A stretch of DNA of 64,000 bases from contig OY747723.1 of assembly GCA_963556495.2 (NCBI GenBank), positions 16,779,501-16,843,500 on the forward strand, written 5' to 3'. Origin of the DNA: Valencia hispanica (taxonomy: Eukaryota; Chordata; Actinopteri; Cyprinodontiformes; Valenciidae). Under the pieces are notes generated by a model, which was not told the DNA's origin, did not search any database, and saw only the letters and a program-made list of their open reading frames with translations. The translations under genes and the position numbers were made by a program. Of the stretch, positions 51,616-63,964 are shown in pieces. The number at the start of each line of letters is the position of its first letter. Position 1 is the stretch's first letter.

Positions 51616-54594
51616 CACATTTTCTGTGCTTGTATCGCTTTCCAAATGTCACTTGTTAATCTTGGTCTCTGGGGTGTTTTAATATGATGGTGCGCAGAAT
51701 ATTAATGGCTGCCCTTTATGATTCATGAGTACCTTGTTGATAATACATTGGTTTATTTAATGTCGCTCCATGCAGCCACCCACAGTTATAGCAGGTATAT
51801 GAGCCTTTTATCCCCTTGGTATTATTACTTTGTTGATGTTGTTTTGCTTTGGATTGCCATGTCCATCACTACTGGCCCCTTGTCAAACACCACAATGTCC
51901 TGCTGGTTAGCAGATAACAGCCTAAAGCACACCTGATGATCAGTTGCACCAGGTGGGCCTGCTTGACTATCTAGATCTCTTGGTACCACATAATTATTAG
52001 CCACCAGGGGCAAATTGGCAATCTTTCCATCAGTGGCGGTTCTTGCATAAATGTTGCACTTGGTAAACCCCTCCGTCTGCGGTCTCCCCATAAAAATAAG
52101 GAAAAATTAGGCCTGTGAGACAGGCTCTCTATTCTCAGCAGAAAGCTGGGCACAGCAACTCCCAACTGACTGCTCATGCATTAATGCAATAGAAAACCTT
52201 TTCAGAGCACAACTGACAGATAAGTTGTGTAAAAATTTTATCTGAAGCCGATGTGAAGCCCATGACTGATGCCACGTACTCAATGTTTGGTTGAATGTGT
52301 TGATTTTGGCCAAGTGCCAATATGGCCAAAAGCAAAACGAACACTGCTCTCCATTCAGAAGATGCTCAGAATTTCTTTGTGGTGAATTAACCAATCATTT
52401 ATTCTGGGCTCATCTAAAAGCAAACTGCATCGAACGCAGCCTTTTTAAGGGCTCGCTGAGAATCTGCTTATGTGTGCTCGCCCAGGTGCATGTGGAAGCA
52501 GAGTGATGTGAGCAACGCTGAAGTTGGCGGTTAAACCTGACACCTGATTGAGGATAGGTTGATATGATAGTAAACTGCAAAAACAAGTGCTCGGAATCCA
52601 AAGTGAAGAGCTGATACTTGTGTCTGATTCCCTCAACTTTACACAGTTATGACAGTTGATCCCAAAGCAATTGGCAATGTTGACCCATAAACGAAGCACG
52701 TCGGCTCTTGTTGACCATAAATACCATTAAATGGGAATACCATTAAAGAGTAAACCATTAGTAGTGCTAAAGTTCTAAGTCAAAGTCTCTAAAGTTATGT
52801 GTTAAGCCTTTTAAAGTAGTAGCAGGAGCTGTTATATTGTCTTAAAGATCAACCAATCTCTGATTCATCTAGCATGACACCAGCTGGGAGTTTACTTTCT
52901 GAGCATCCTTAGGCTGGTCATAATGAGCGAAACAGAGGAAATTTCATCTGATCTATATTGCTATAAATAGAGCTATAGAAATCATTATTGAAATTTCTAC
53001 AGCTCCACCAAAAACTGAAACTGAATTAACCTGGAAAATAGTCATCTCGGTGTATTTGTGGTAGTCCCAAAGCTTGTAAGACAGACTTCAGAAAAAGCTA
53101 AGTAAAAAGGACTCTGAAAGTACGTATAATCCCATACATAACCCTCTCTGTGTTTATTGTAAGACCTGACTTGTGTGTGTGGGAGTCCTTTCTTTTTTAT
53201 CTTTGCCTCTGTGTAATTTTAACAAAAGTAACAGCTTTCTGTTTTGGCAGCAACGTTGTTTCCATAAAGTATGTATGTGTTTGTGTGCAAGAGAGACAAA
53301 GCGAGAGCGAGTGGGAGAAGGAGCTTTTTCCCCTTTAGCTGTTCGGCGATACACTGCTAAATCACACCGTACATCAGGTTTGTGCACAGCTTTACACTTT
53401 TCAAGAGGTGATGGGGAAATATTGAATGTTTAGTCTTGAGGGTGACTGTGCTTAGAAGTTGTGTGGTGCTCATGGCTGTGGTCGAGTTTCTGCCATAAAC
53501 AATTTAAATGTTAAGCGCAGTTAAATATATTTTTGCCAATAATAGGCATTCTGTTTAACCTCCTGTTTGATGTTTCTTAGAAAGCTTCTCTACAGCCCTT
53601 TAAATGAATAAATCGCTGATCCGTACGGCCTCTAATTGTATGATCTCTGTTTGTATAAACGGTTATTAGCTTTTGAAGGTCTTGTCTGACTGATCATTTC
53701 ATATGCTTGTGGTTTTCATATTACAGACTGTGTTATCTGTTTACCTACTAGCAGAATGGCACCATTACAAGATGCTGAATTGGTGCCAGTGATTGCATAC
53801 TGATGTACAGGCAGCTGTTATTGGATTATTTTGAGACAAAGGAAGTCATGCAAACACCAGTATTTGGCTCACATTGATGATCTGGAGTTACAAAGCTAAT
53901 TTCTATAAAACATGTGATTTGCAAATGAAGTGAGAAATATGTGTTGTGGGAAGGAAATATCTTTTTCCTTTCATATGAATGAGGCTAGATTCTGAATGGG
54001 CTTTTCTCATATTTTATTACGGTCAGTCTTGTACATGAGCCCGTCTGGGCCAACGCTCGAACTCTCTCGCACCTCCGATCATGTCTGCCCTCTCTGCGAA
54101 CAGCTTCTGCCTTCAGTCCCCTGATGTTATGTCTTCATTGCAAGGCTAACCAAAACACTTCTAATAGCCAAATGCCTCTTCCTTGACTCTAATAATTATG
54201 CCATATTTCCCAGATTCCTTGACTAATAATTAGTTAATTAATTGAGATAACTTTGAAATGTTTCTGTAACATTCCTCTCTTTTTCTTTCACTACAGTAAT
54301 GCCCAAAACATACAGAAACATTTCAAGATGTTCTTTTGGACATGTACCACTAGGAGTGGACACACAGGCAGACCCAGCACATGTAGCAGATGTCATATTT
54401 GTTTTCTAGCTTGGGGACACCTATGGATCCCCCATAATAAACTGGAAAAATGTTGCTGGGGTGCAGGACATTGGAGTTTCCCTCCAGATGTTCTTATCCT
54501 ACCTTGCATGCTGGACTTTTAAAGGATATGCGTTTCCTAAAATGCTTTCACTTGCAAGGGCCTTAACACCACCCCCTGTTGATGGAGAATTATT
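51616..54594. other. No gene recognised
   Basis: Mostly unassigned. CAGTGGCGGTTCT at 52031-52043 resembles the terminus of a fish hAT family, but the partner end was not found. GAGAGAC/GAGAGCGAG-rich purines lie at 53290-53320. Confidence 0.4.
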
Positions 54595-54852
54595 CTTTAA
54601 AATCAAAACTAAAAATGTATCTGTTTAGAGCTGCTTTTGAGTAATGCTTTGTGTATGCTTCTTGCTGTTTTTACATTATATGCTTTGTAATGCCTTGATG
54701 TATCTGCGTATGCTTCTTGCTTTATTGCTGTTTTTACTTTATTTGCTTTGTCTGTTTTTTTTACGGCTATTTTTACTTTACCTCCTAATCATGTAAAGCA
54801 CCTTTAATCAACTTGTTGTTGAAAGTGTGCTATAAAATTGCCTTGCCTTGTG
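54595..54852 (+). mobile_element. L2/Maui LINE 3' end
   Basis: AGAGCTGCTTTTGAGTAATG is the end of the L2 protein (FRAAFE then stop). A 3' UTR follows in which GTATGCTTCTTGC occurs twice (about 54653 and 54708), then AACTTGTTGTTGAAAGTGTG and the tail GCCTTGCCTTG. It is 5'-truncated to about 258 bp. Confidence 0.85.
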
Positions 54853-57800
54853 ATCTTTGTTGCCCTATAATACACAACACAACATGTGACCTTTAAGAAA
54901 TCTTGACAGCTCTCACTATAAAAATATTACGTTACCAATTGCAGCTAGGAGGCTTACATATATTGTGTTCTGTCAACCTTACTCTACTTGTGTTAAATGG
55001 GGTTTTAACTCAAAACTCCAGTTGCCCTGTATTGCCATTGTTGTTGTAGCCTGAACATGTATCTTGCAACATTCTGCCTTCCTTTCACATTGCTGTCCCG
55101 CCTTATCGCCATTGATTGTTTTAGTTTAACAACAGTGAGAATATGTGCTTGCTAATTATTGGGGCAAATCTTCATTAAACTTTGAATTTTGCTTCTCTTG
55201 GCCTTTTTTAAAATCTGTGTGAACCTTAAAAAGCTAATTAAGCTCTATAACCTTGGTAAACACATATAAGACCGGAAGTCTCATGAGATTCCAGTTTCCA
55301 AAGTGTTCTTTTCTTTACCTTTCACATGTTCAAACTCAATCAAAACACACACACCCACACACACCCACACACACGCACACACACACACTAACCCAATCAT
55401 ACTAGGTGAATTTGAGCACTGATGCTCAAATTCTAAAAATACATTGTAAATATTGAGTAACGCATTCCAACATACATTGAAGGTCAAATGTAAAGGAAAC
55501 AAATCGATGTACAGCCACAAATTGTGTGGATTAGGTCCCTTGTGGGCTTTAAATCTGAGAACTATTCCATCATGATGTTTTGGTTTGAACATGATCTTTG
55601 TTAATTTCTGTTACCACAATTAAGCTTCTTGGCGATCACTCTAGCACTTTTATAAGTGGGACATCTGATTAAGCAATAAAGAAAACACATTTGTGCAATG
55701 TCAGGATACTTTCAGTTTCAACCCTTCGTTCTATAATTAATTTACATGCAATTTAGGCCTAAGACCTTCGTATTAAGTGACTTGTGTGGGGTGGAGAAGG
55801 TAAAAGAAAACACTTTGACTCATTCTTGGCAAGCCTTCAGTGCAATGGCTGCTTATTAGAGGAAAGCTTTCTGTTCTGCTGAGTCTGACTTAGTGATTCC
55901 CTTTGCGGTGTATTTTTAACATTACAACCATTGGCTGCTGATAAAAAAAAAAAAAACTGTTTTTAATATCACTAAGCTGCTTTTGTCATCTAAAATTACA
56001 CATACGTGCCTTGAGAGTCTTGGACAACATGTGGCACTGCAACAAATCACCATCCTGTCACGTTTATGGTGATGATGGGCTGGTGCAGTTCGTCACCATA
56101 AATGGGGGAGGACGGGAAGCAGCGACTTGGAGTTTCTTTGATCAGTTATTAGTTGTGACCATTAATTGTAGTTGCATCCCATGTACATTAAACTGAAACA
56201 TTTTTCTGTAGCATAATAACCCCTCCTGTGGCACCATTACCGCACTGCATACGTCTCATGGACAACAAGCTGTGGTCTCATTAAAATATACCTCTGTGAT
56301 AAAAAGCTGTGAAATTATGAAGAGTCATTAGGACAGGAAGCAAGAACATATTGTATATCCCATTTGTGCCAAGTCATTTAGATGCTGGGGTGCCTAAAGG
56401 ATACAAATACCGCAACAAAACTAGACCTAAGAATAAAACGTACATTTTGTAGAAGTTGTGTGATGCAAAATTTTAGGTAGAGGTAGAAAATTATCATTGA
56501 CCTCTAAATTATTAGTTAAAGGTTGACATGTAAATTTAGATAAAAAATGCTAACTACAGCAATGTAACAGAAGAAAGCTGAAACGAAAGCTCCACTTGTT
56601 CCAATTTATGTACAAGATGGTGTTAGCATTACAGCCCAGCTAGCTGTGACAGGAAGATAGAATATTAGCAATTTAAAACTCCTTTGAGGTTATCCACACT
56701 ACTACACTTCTTCAGCTGTATTGAAACATATCCTATCATTTAATAAAAGGGGCACTTTTTAGTAATGTTGAACTAAAAACTTGTTCTGTTTTTAGTTTCC
56801 GGACATTAATAAATATCTTTCTGAATTTAATTTTGTTCACTGATAAAAAAGCAAATTCCCATCAGATTTACTTAACAGTTTATGGTAAAACTCTACTTGT
56901 TGTTCCCACTGAAGCTAATTTCCTGTGGAAAGTAAAAAAGTAGCAGGTTAAAACTCTTGATAAGCCATTTCTGTTAAAGTAGTAGGATTATTTATTACCT
57001 GATATTCATTTTTACCAAGTAGAAACATATTTGGTAGACATTTATTGTGGAATGTGTTGAACAGGTTTTAGATGAAATAATGTATCTATGCAATTCACCT
57101 TATTTGAAGCCACAGTTTGGGAAGGGTTGGTCCCCATCTGTTGTGTCTGTTCAAATACAAAATGCACCAGGCAATAGTTTTTTTTCCAACCACTTAGATT
57201 CATATTTATGGTAATCAGTTATTAGTTTAATGCACAATACATACATTTATAGCCCTTCTCTTTGCCTGTAAACATGTCTGCAAATGTTAAATAAAAATTA
57301 AATCTCCATTGAAAAAATATGAAACTGTTTTGGAGTATCATAGATCATGTACAGTAACATACCTTAAAGATTAGCAAACTACATTAGTTTATTGTAAAGC
57401 CATTTAACAGCCTTAGACTAACATTACATCACTGAAAACTTTTTTTCTCTGTTTTCTCTGTACGTTTTTGCTTTATGGGATAAATGACTGCATGCTGATG
57501 GGACTTCAATAGATTTACCAAGCTTAATTTAATTTTTACTTAAAGTACTCAACCTAACTCCAAGCAAGCCAAGAAAAATGAGCTAGGACAGTTTAGTGAA
57601 TGAGAAAACCGAGGGCCCAACAAAACTCTGTGGCTTTCTCATCTTTTTAACAGTGAAAATTTCTCACCTAATTGTTTATTTCTGAAATAGGATGAGGCAA
57701 GCAAGTCTGTGGGTGGAGAGAGAAGCATCATCATCAGACACCGAGCAAGATTAAATGCTGAGACGATCCAACCTGTCAGCATGCAGATGCCACAATGGAG

Positions 57801-58679
57801 CAATTATAAATCAACAAGCTCAGGTATTAATCCAGCAGACAGCACTTTGAGATTGGCTATTTGGCAGAGAACGTTTTTTGGCCCAAATCGGAGGATGTGA
57901 GGAAATAGCTGACGGTGTGGGAGAGCGATGTAAAGACAGAGGGACATAAAGCAGGAGAGGAATGTAATTGTCCCAGGCATCAGATCAGAGGGAGCGTGTA
58001 GTAAAAGGCTGACTGCTGGAATTTCCAGCTAATGAGGCGTTTGGCTGTTGGTGGTCATGGTTTGGTTTGACTGTATTCTTGAAATAGGCCCAAAAGGGAT
58101 TAAAATAACACAGCATTGAAGAAAAAGTAGTTAAGGTAAAAGCAGCTCTGGAAACAAACTCATTTGAGCTGTTTGCAGACAAATTGATGAACAGAAATAA
58201 TTATAGGTTAATGAACTAAGCAGTAAAATAAGGAAAAAATAAACCAATTACACAACAGAATAACTGGTATATTTGAATTGGCTCCTTCTTACCTAGAGCA
58301 CAGTTTACATGCATCCACACTTTGTTTTCTGAGTAAATTTGGATCAGGGTATGTTACTATCTTGAATTTTTAATGGAGTCTGATAAAATTTGAATACTCT
58401 GCTGTGTTCTGAAGGAAAAAGTGGCTAGGAAAAAAATGATCAAGGGTAAAGATTAAATCCATCACCACGTGCATTGAATTAATTTAATTAGGAGCTATAA
58501 AGTCGTCGCAAACAATTATCGCAAGGGACTTTTATTCTGATGTATCCTGATTTTACATGAGAATACCGTACTAAACAGTACAGTAAAAGGACTTTAATTT
58601 CCTTAGATCTCAGGAAAACATGATAAATCAACCCAAAGGACCTCCAACATCAAAATGTAGATGACAAAGTATATGGGCT
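54853..58679. other. No gene recognised
   Basis: Unassigned, repeat-poor. An imperfect (CA)n lies at 55345-55389 with CCCACAC variants. Several small open frames show no domain. Confidence 0.45.
55345..55389. repeat. Imperfect (CA)n microsatellite
   Basis: About 45 bp of CA units with three CCCA or CGCA interruptions. Confidence 0.95.
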
Positions 58680-59060
58680 GTCGAACTCCAGACAAAATGC
58701 CCTCAGGCAAAGGCAATTGGACAAAATGCCATCAGACTAAATGAGCTCAGACTAAACATCATCAGTCAAAACAGACTTTATAAAAATATCATCAAACAAA
58801 ATGCTGTCAGACTAAACAGATGTCTGTTTAGTCTGATGTACATTCTCAGCTATCGTATCAAATGGCCTCTGACTGTTTGACCATAAACAAAAAAGTGTGG
58901 ATTCTAAGATTTTAGTTAAAACACACTTAGACAACACAGTATCAGAAAAAAGGCATTCGTATGTAACGTCATAGGACAAAACAGCATCAGAAAAAACTCC
59001 ACTTGACTAAATGGACCAATGACATGTCGGCAGACAAAAAAACACTCAAATAACATGGAG
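58680..59060. repeat. Degenerate short-period repeat (ACAAAATG..ATCAGACTAAA)
   Basis: Words such as GACAAAATGCCATCAGACTA, AAATGAGCTCAGACTAAAC, AACAAAATGCTGTCAGACTA and GACAAAACAGCATCAGAAAA recur at irregular spacing of about 20 bases. Inside, TCAGACTAAACAGA (58807-58820) and TCTGTTTAGTCTGA (58823-58836) form a perfect 14-bp inverted repeat with a 2-base spacer. Confidence 0.7.
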
Positions 59061-59119
59061 ATAGATCAAGCTAGGTCAGACTGGATCAAAAGTATGTGTA
59101 AAACTTAGATTTTTGAGTC

Positions 59120-59580
59120 TTGTTATACATTTTCTGTTGGATTAAGGTCTGGACTTTGACTGGGTCGTTCTAACATAAGGAACTGTTTTTATCAGACCTT
59201 GCCATGAAGCGCATGCTTTTTTGTAATGTCAACAGATCCTCCCACCTGTTTGGTTGATTTCAGCTGATCCTACAGAGTTGCCATTGGCCTCTTTGATACT
59301 AATCTAATTAAGGCTTTTCATTTCTGGCTTGCCAGTTTTGGTGGACAGCCATGTCTTGGCAGGTTTACAGTTGTTCTCCAGCCTTTCCATTATCAGATGA
59401 TGGATTGAACAGCGTTCTGTGAGATGTGTAAACCATGGAATACTGTTTAATCTAATTTCTGGTGTTTTTCTTGGTATTTGTGATTTTGATAGAACAGATG
59501 GATTTATACCAAGAGTACATTATAAACAGCTGGACTTAATTTACTAACGAGATCACTTCTGAAGGCCCCTGGCTGTATGT
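59120..59580 (-). mobile_element. Tc1-like relic, first subfamily
   Basis: Antisense blocks in order: GGTCTGGACTTTGACTGGGT (SPDLNP region), TGGCCTCTTTGATACTAATC, GGTGGACAGCCATGTCTTGG, GATGATGGATTGAACAGCGTT (helix-turn-helix) and ACTTCTGAAGGCCCCTGGCT near the outer end. A large internal deletion joins the catalytic end to the DNA-binding part. Confidence 0.75.
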
Positions 59581-59610
59581 GAATGACAAGCACCTTGAAG
59601 AAACCAACAC

Positions 59611-59690
<80 letters not shown>
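59611..59690. repeat. (GATA)20 microsatellite
   Basis: Eighty bases of uninterrupted TAGA units lie between two Tc1 relics. Confidence 0.98.
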
Positions 59691-59691
<1 letters not shown>

Positions 59692-59724
59692 TTGGAGTCA
59701 CACTCACAATTAAAGTGGAAAAAC

Positions 59725-60355
59725 ACACTACAGGCTGATCCAACATTGATGTAATGTCCTTAAATGGCCTCCATTGTGGATGGTGGATGATCTCCTGAGG
59801 GATCTCCTCCCAGACCTGGACGAAAGCATTCCGCCAACTCCTGTACAGTCTGTGGTACAGTTCATAGCATCAATGCCTTCCTCTTGCAGGAACTGCTGAC
59901 ACACTACAGCCACATGAGGTCTAGCATTGTCTTGCATTAGGAGGAACCCAGGGCCAACCGCACCAGCATATGGTCTCACAAGGGGTCTGATGATCTCATC
60001 TTGGTATCTAATAGCAGTAGGGTATATCTGATCCAAACTGGTCATGCTAGAGGATGTTGCAGGCAGCAGAATGTTCCTCACAGCGTCTCCAGACACTGTT
60101 ACGTCTGTCACATGTGCTCAGTGTGAACCTGCTTTCATCTGTGAAGGCACAGGGCGCCAGTGGCGAATTTGCCAATTTTGGTGTTCTCTGACAAATTCCA
60201 AACGTCCTGCACAGTGTTGGGCTGTACGCACAACCTCCACCTGTGGGCGTCGGGCCCTCATACCACCCTCATGGAGTCTGTTTCTGACTTTTTGATCAGA
60301 CACATGCACATTTGGAGGTCATTTTGCAGGGCTCTGGCAGTGCTCCTCCTGTTCC
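59725..60355 (-). pseudogene. Tc1-like transposase, third subfamily, broken
   Basis: The N-terminal piece (60118-60309, minus) reads VSDQKVRNRLHEGGMRARRP then REHQNWQIRHWRPV, the linker before the first catalytic Asp, where the usual DES is changed. The second piece (59728-60111, minus) reads RPYAGAVGPGFLLMQDNARP (second catalytic Asp in QDN) and FLQEEGIDAM. After this the frame shifts away from the [17 protein letters not shown] end, whose scrambled remains lie near 59770-59850. The region between the two pieces is shortened. Not functional. Confidence 0.85.
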
Positions 60356-60360
60356 GCTTT

Positions 60361-61965
60361 TTAAATTTTTTTCTACGTGTCCTGTCTGGCAGTGTGGCAC
60401 TCAGAATTGGTGTTTGGTTTCCCCAAAATGATTGTTTGAAAGTTGGTGTGAGGAGCTGTCAATCCGCCCTACAGGAGTGGATACAGACATTAAGGCGGTC
60501 GGGGACACAGACGTCTAAAGAGCCCCATAGCCCAGGAACGCCAGGCGGAACAGCGCAGGGTCGACCGCACCCCCCACACACAGAGAAATTCATACTCTTA
60601 CACACATTAATTTTGACCTGCACACCAAGACATCCAAGAAAGCATGCTGTACACTCACTCAAATCGCCCATACACACTCTATACTCCCAGGTCCAGGTAC
60701 CGATGCCCCAGCAGAGCAACCTGTCCCTGCACCCGGGAGACGAACCCACTACCCTCTAGGATGGAGACAAGCAGACCGCCCAAACCCCAACAGTGGCAAG
60801 AGCAGCCCACCAGCTCAGGCCCCCAACCAGACAGCCTGAACTACCTCCCGGACCCCAACCCCTGATGGTCGGTAGCGAACAGGGGCGTAGAAAGACCCCT
60901 AGCCTCTCTCCTTCTGCTCAAATGTGGTGTTGATGCGTGTTGTTATAATGTGCACTTAAACAGAAGGTTGGGACAAGGGAACACTGTCAGACACCCCCAT
61001 CCCCCACCCTGAGCCCTCAGTGTCTGAAGGCAGTTAAGCAGTGGGCACCGGCACAAGAGGTGAGGATCATTGAAGGGCTCCTCCCCTGGAGCCACAAAGT
61101 GTACCCACCGCAAGGTCCCTACATGTGTGTGTCTCATGAAAATGTTATAAGTGAGAGTGTCTAAGTTGTACAGTAAAATTGGGACCCTAGCCGCCACCGA
61201 ACAGCAGAGATGGAAACCCCTTTCTGCACCCCAGTGACGTGACCACAGCCCAAGACCCTACATGAGTGGTACAATGATGGAGCAGGCAGACAGAGAAGTC
61301 TGGGGATGGGGAGGAAATAACTGGGGGACAAAAAGCCTTCCCTGGGAGCAAGCTCGCCCACTGACTACGATAGGCAGCCCTGTTCAACACGATCCACCAG
61401 GGGAGGGGGGGCCTGGCACATCCAACTCAGGGCTCACGGCCGAAGCACCGCCAAGCCCCATGGAGCCCCAGGCCATCTCCCCGTTCCCATCCCAGAGAGA
61501 GACCTAAACCCACCCTGACATTCAGACTACTATCAAAACACAGACACTGGACACCCAGGTTGAGTTCAGCCCCCTCCCGCAGACCCCCCCCCATCCAAAC
61601 GCACCTGTAGGGGAGAGCACCTGTGCTAGATAGTAACCGCCTCCCCACCAACAAGGGAGGCCCTCAGCGTCACCCGTGCATCAATGGCCCCCGCGCCGAG
61701 GCAGGAACCCAGCGCACCCACCAATTCAAATACTCCGGCAACATACCTACCCAGACCAGGAGTACACCGAAGCCCCGGGCGGCCGACCCACCAGGCCGAC
61801 ATCCCTCACCCCCCGACCACTGCCATCCGATGGCTCAGCAAGCAATTGAACCCAGTGCCCCCAACTACCCGCCCCGTACATCCACTACGGCCAGTCCACG
61901 GTGGAGGCCAACTGACACCGGCAAAATCTCTGACCCAGTCAAATGCTCGACCCCAGCACCCCGCA
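60361..61965. other. GC-rich, C/A-skewed block of unknown origin
   Basis: It begins after a T-rich tract (TTTTTTTCTACGTGTCCTGT) beside the Tc1 relic and ends near 61965. The plus strand is rich in C and A and poor in T, unlike all flanking DNA. Overlapping open frames up to 199 codons (60160-60759) and 129 codons (61623-62012) exist in several frames, as expected from low T content, and show no domain. It is probably part of a dispersed repeat, but I cannot name the class. Confidence 0.5.
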
Positions 61966-62034
61966 TGAAAAAACTTATTTACTTCCATAGATTATCAGGG
62001 CCCACAACTTAAACAATTTCAAGTATTTAGTTGT

Positions 62035-62198
62035 TTATCTGTACATAATTTGGCCTTCCAGCTCATAAAACCCACGAAAACCGGAATTCAGAAAAATAGA
62101 ATACTGTGAAGACATCAGCCCAAATCTTGCAGGGCATTAATGTTTTAAACTGAGTATCACACACTACTCATCTACTAAACTCAAAGCACCTGCACAAG
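62035..62198 (+). mobile_element. Tc1-like 5' end fragment, second subfamily
   Basis: CATAAAACCCACGAAAACCG, GGAATTCAGAAAAATAGAATA and CTCAAAGCACCTGCACAAG follow the order of the 5' flank of the Tc1 subfamily seen at 13 and 51 kb, upstream of the transposase start. It stops abruptly where the LTR begins. Confidence 0.65.
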
Positions 62199-62642
62199 TG
62201 TAATGGCAAAAAATAGTATCTCAGGGTTTCCATTATAAAGAAGACTTGAGTCCAAGAAGGCGTTTAAGTATTTAATTCAAACATGTCTGGCCAGACACGG
62301 AGGGGACAGAGTTACTCGTGCATCACCCTAACCAACCTTTCTAACTAACCGCTTAAATAGTATTCAGCAATCATTGTTTATCTCTGTAGATGTCTTCTCC
62401 AACGTTCACGCCCCGCCTCCAGAGTAACCGCTTCATGCGAGTCATAGCAACGCATAGAGCAGCTCATCCGAAGGCCAGACTGTTATCTTACTGCCCCGGC
62501 GTCTGTCTCTGTGGTGACCTGACACATATATCTTTCTCATAACATTAAGCTGGAGCAATAACCTTGTCATTTTACCCTAGATGCATTCACTAAACAGAGA
62601 ATATACACTTAATTCCTGATTGCATAACAATTTTCCACCACA
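62199..62642 (-). mobile_element. LTR of an endogenous retrovirus or LTR retrotransposon
   Basis: Read on the minus strand, 444 bp begins TGTGGTGGAAAATTG and ends ATTACA, giving TGT...ACA ends. A TATA-like CTATTTAAGC and an ATTAAA polyadenylation signal lie in the expected order. A purine-rich AAAAGCAGGGAAT directly precedes the start, fitting a polypurine tract, so this would be a 3' LTR with internal sequence toward higher coordinates. The boundary at 62199 coincides with the break in the Tc1 fragment. No coding is attached and the family is unidentified. Confidence 0.6.
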
Positions 62643-63960
62643 ATTCCCTGCTTTTATTAACTTAAATAATACCATAAATATAAAGGAAAATTCTAAAGTG
62701 CTATCACAAATCTCCCTAAAAGGTTGGTAGGTTGATTAAAAAAAAAAAAATTTCAAAACACAAATTACAATCAGACATGAGACTTGCTTGGCCATGGAAT
62801 TAGCTTACAGTGACACACGGGGTCTTCTTACACCATTTTCTTGTGGGCAAAATGTCATCTCAACAGCCCCTCGCCCTAGAGGCGGCCATCCACAGGTCTC
62901 GTCATCGGTCAGGATGTTCTAGATAAAACACAGAACAAAGGAGAAATTATGTAGCATCTTCCAGTACACTTCAGAGGGTATTACATCAACACTAGATGTT
63001 GAAATGTGTACTCTTCCCTTGCGCTGTTTGTTTTCTGTTGCCGTGAAGTCAGCCTCCGCCAGCATCCAGTGACCCGTAGCCACCGATCAGTCCTTCCTCA
63101 GAAAGGAGAGAGTGGTCACTCCTCAGAAGGTCCTTCAGTGAGAACCTCCCAATGCGACCCTTGGGAGCTGAGCTAATTAGGTATTAGAGCATTGATGTTC
63201 AAACACAGGTGAGCCAATTCACAAAAGATGAATAGGATGATTATGACAAGTGATTAAGTATAACCCACACCCTCTGAGTATGGTTTCAGATCAACCTGAT
63301 GCAACTGTGTGCAAAAGCAATTCTAAACAACTCACAACCTGGTTAATGAGCCGAACCTCATCAACTGAAGCTAGATTACAATTAAGGTAAATGTCTCCAA
63401 ATCACTCTGTACTAAATCCATGCCAAGAAAAAGACAACCAACCATTCCAACTTGTGAGAGTAAAAAATCCCAAGAATCATCCACTGCCCGCAAGAAGTAA
63501 AGAAGGTTTTCAAATCAAATTAAAACTTTTTAAAGTTCCCAGACACAATATATACTACAAGTCTGAACCCAAACCGAAATGGAATATGAAGTCAGACGTC
63601 AAGTCCAGGTAGTAAAAAAAAAGCTCATTAATTTATGACGGAGTTATGATTCACAAGAAACCCAATTACCTGCAAGTTACAATTCTCCTCATAATCCCTT
63701 AAAAATCTGTTCCAATTACTATCAAATCCAATTCCCTCCTTTTTTTAAGGCATCGTCTTGCACATGCCTTAAAAATCAAGAAACAAGGAAACAATAACTT
63801 AAACTGCTTCTCAAGTGTCAAGAAAAGAAACATAGTGGTTAAAGGTCATGCATAAGACATAACCTCAGAACCTGTGTATCCTGCTGCTGTCGCTGCTGAG
63901 GCATCTTCAACCCCCAGATGATCATATCCCAATCATTTAGGTTTGCAATTAGGTTCTTAT
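62643..63960. other. Possible internal remnant of the LTR element; no coding
   Basis: If the LTR call is right, this is the 3' internal region on the minus strand. It has no long minus-strand frame and no pol or env motif. A second purine tract, AAAAAAAGGAGGGAATTG on the minus strand near 63730-63748, is of interest. Confidence 0.35.
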
Positions 63961-63964
63961 ATTT

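Noticed and set aside
52031..52043. hAT-like terminus CAGTGGCGGTTCT
   Set aside because: The partner terminus and target duplication were not found, so it is noted only within the surrounding unassigned stretch.
60160..62012. Long plus-strand frames of 199 and 129 codons in the GC-rich block
   Set aside because: Several frames are open at once because T is scarce. They show no domain, are Pro/Thr-rich without order, and one starts inside a Tc1 relic on the other strand.
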